A program made the position numbers and the translations under genes. A model generated the notes under the pieces. It had not been told where the DNA came from. It made no database searches and saw only the letters and a list, made by a program, of their open reading frames with translations. From an uncultured Coriobacteriaceae bacterium (GTDB lineage: Bacteria; Actinomycetota; Coriobacteriia; Coriobacteriales; QAMH01): a stretch of DNA of 6,600 nt. Below are positions 5,411 to 6,600 of this stretch, in pieces (position 1 is the first letter of the stretch; every line of letters starts with the position of its first letter). The stretch covers positions 1 to 6,600 of the forward strand of contig CACZQA010000119.1 in assembly GCA_902783175.1 (NCBI GenBank), read 5' to 3'.

Positions 5411-5454
5411 AAGCGACCGGCGCTCCTTTTTCAGACAAGGCTCGCCGGCCGCTT
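5411..5454 (-). terminator. Long GC-rich stem-loop between aspS and proS
   Basis: In the minus-strand RNA AAGCGGCCGGCG pairs along 12 positions (one G-U wobble) with CGCCGGTCGCTT. An inner CCTT/AAGG stem sits in the 20-nt loop. The stem is followed by TATCAC, so the U-tract is short (the stem's own TT plus one more T). The other strand has an A-C mismatch where this one has the wobble, and lacks a T run. It starts 14 nt after the aspS stop and ends only about 20 nt before the proS start. It could be the aspS terminator or a partial terminator/attenuator lowering proS readthrough. Confidence 0.5.
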
Positions 5455-5468
5455 GGGACAGCCGATGC

Positions 5469-6600
<1,132 letters not shown>

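Noticed and set aside
5391..5468. T-box leader or clear promoter for proS
   Set aside because: The gap is only 78 nt, too short for a T-box, and no T-box core was recognised. The best promoter-like pair (TTGTCT, TTTATC) has a 20-nt spacer and overlaps the hairpin.

Overview
This 6.6 kb window is a dense, GC-rich stretch of core housekeeping genes, all on the minus strand. Read in transcription order (high to low coordinates) it holds aspS (3' part), proS, crcB/fluC, rpsP, khpA (KH-domain RNA-binding protein), rimM, trmD, lepB and glyQ (5' part). All nine products are recognisable from family motifs. The two end genes run off the window.

Organism: the GC-rich codon use, the rpsP-KH-rimM-trmD-lepB order, non-ATG starts (GTG, TTG) and a two-subunit-type glycyl-tRNA synthetase alpha chain fit a GC-rich Gram-positive. 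My best guess is Coriobacteriia within Actinomycetota. This is inference from layout and protein style, not a database result.

Layout: (a) 6600-5469 is the catalytic and C-terminal part of aspartyl-tRNA synthetase. (b) 5468-5391 is a 78-nt gap with a long GC-rich stem-loop. (c) 5390-3651 is full-length bacterial-type prolyl-tRNA synthetase with its editing insertion. (d) 3650-3509 is a 142-nt gap with two or three stem-loops. (e) 3508-3104 is a four-helix fluoride channel. (f) 3103-2983 is a leader with a candidate promoter and two hairpins ahead of a strong Shine-Dalgarno. (g) 2982-1063 is rpsP-khpA-rimM-trmD, packed with gaps of 2 nt, 11 nt and a 4-nt overlap. (h) 1027-452 is type I signal peptidase, 35 nt after trmD. 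(i) 424-1 is the start of glyQ, 27 nt after lepB.

The genes serve translation almost throughout: charging tRNAs with Asp, Pro and Gly, a small-subunit protein (bS16), a 16S maturation factor (RimM), a tRNA m1G37 methylase (TrmD) and an RNA-binding KH protein. Secretion (LepB) and fluoride efflux (FluC) are the exceptions. No mobile element, CRISPR array, tRNA/rRNA gene or toxin-antitoxin pair is visible, and I see no undescribed multi-gene system. The points worth a second look are small: rplS is absent from its usual place between trmD and lepB, two perfect 9-bp stem-loops lie in the first 90 nt of rimM, the rpsP leader is structured, bS16 has a long Ala/Glu/Lys tail, and two intergenic hairpins fold better in the minus-strand transcript than on the other strand.
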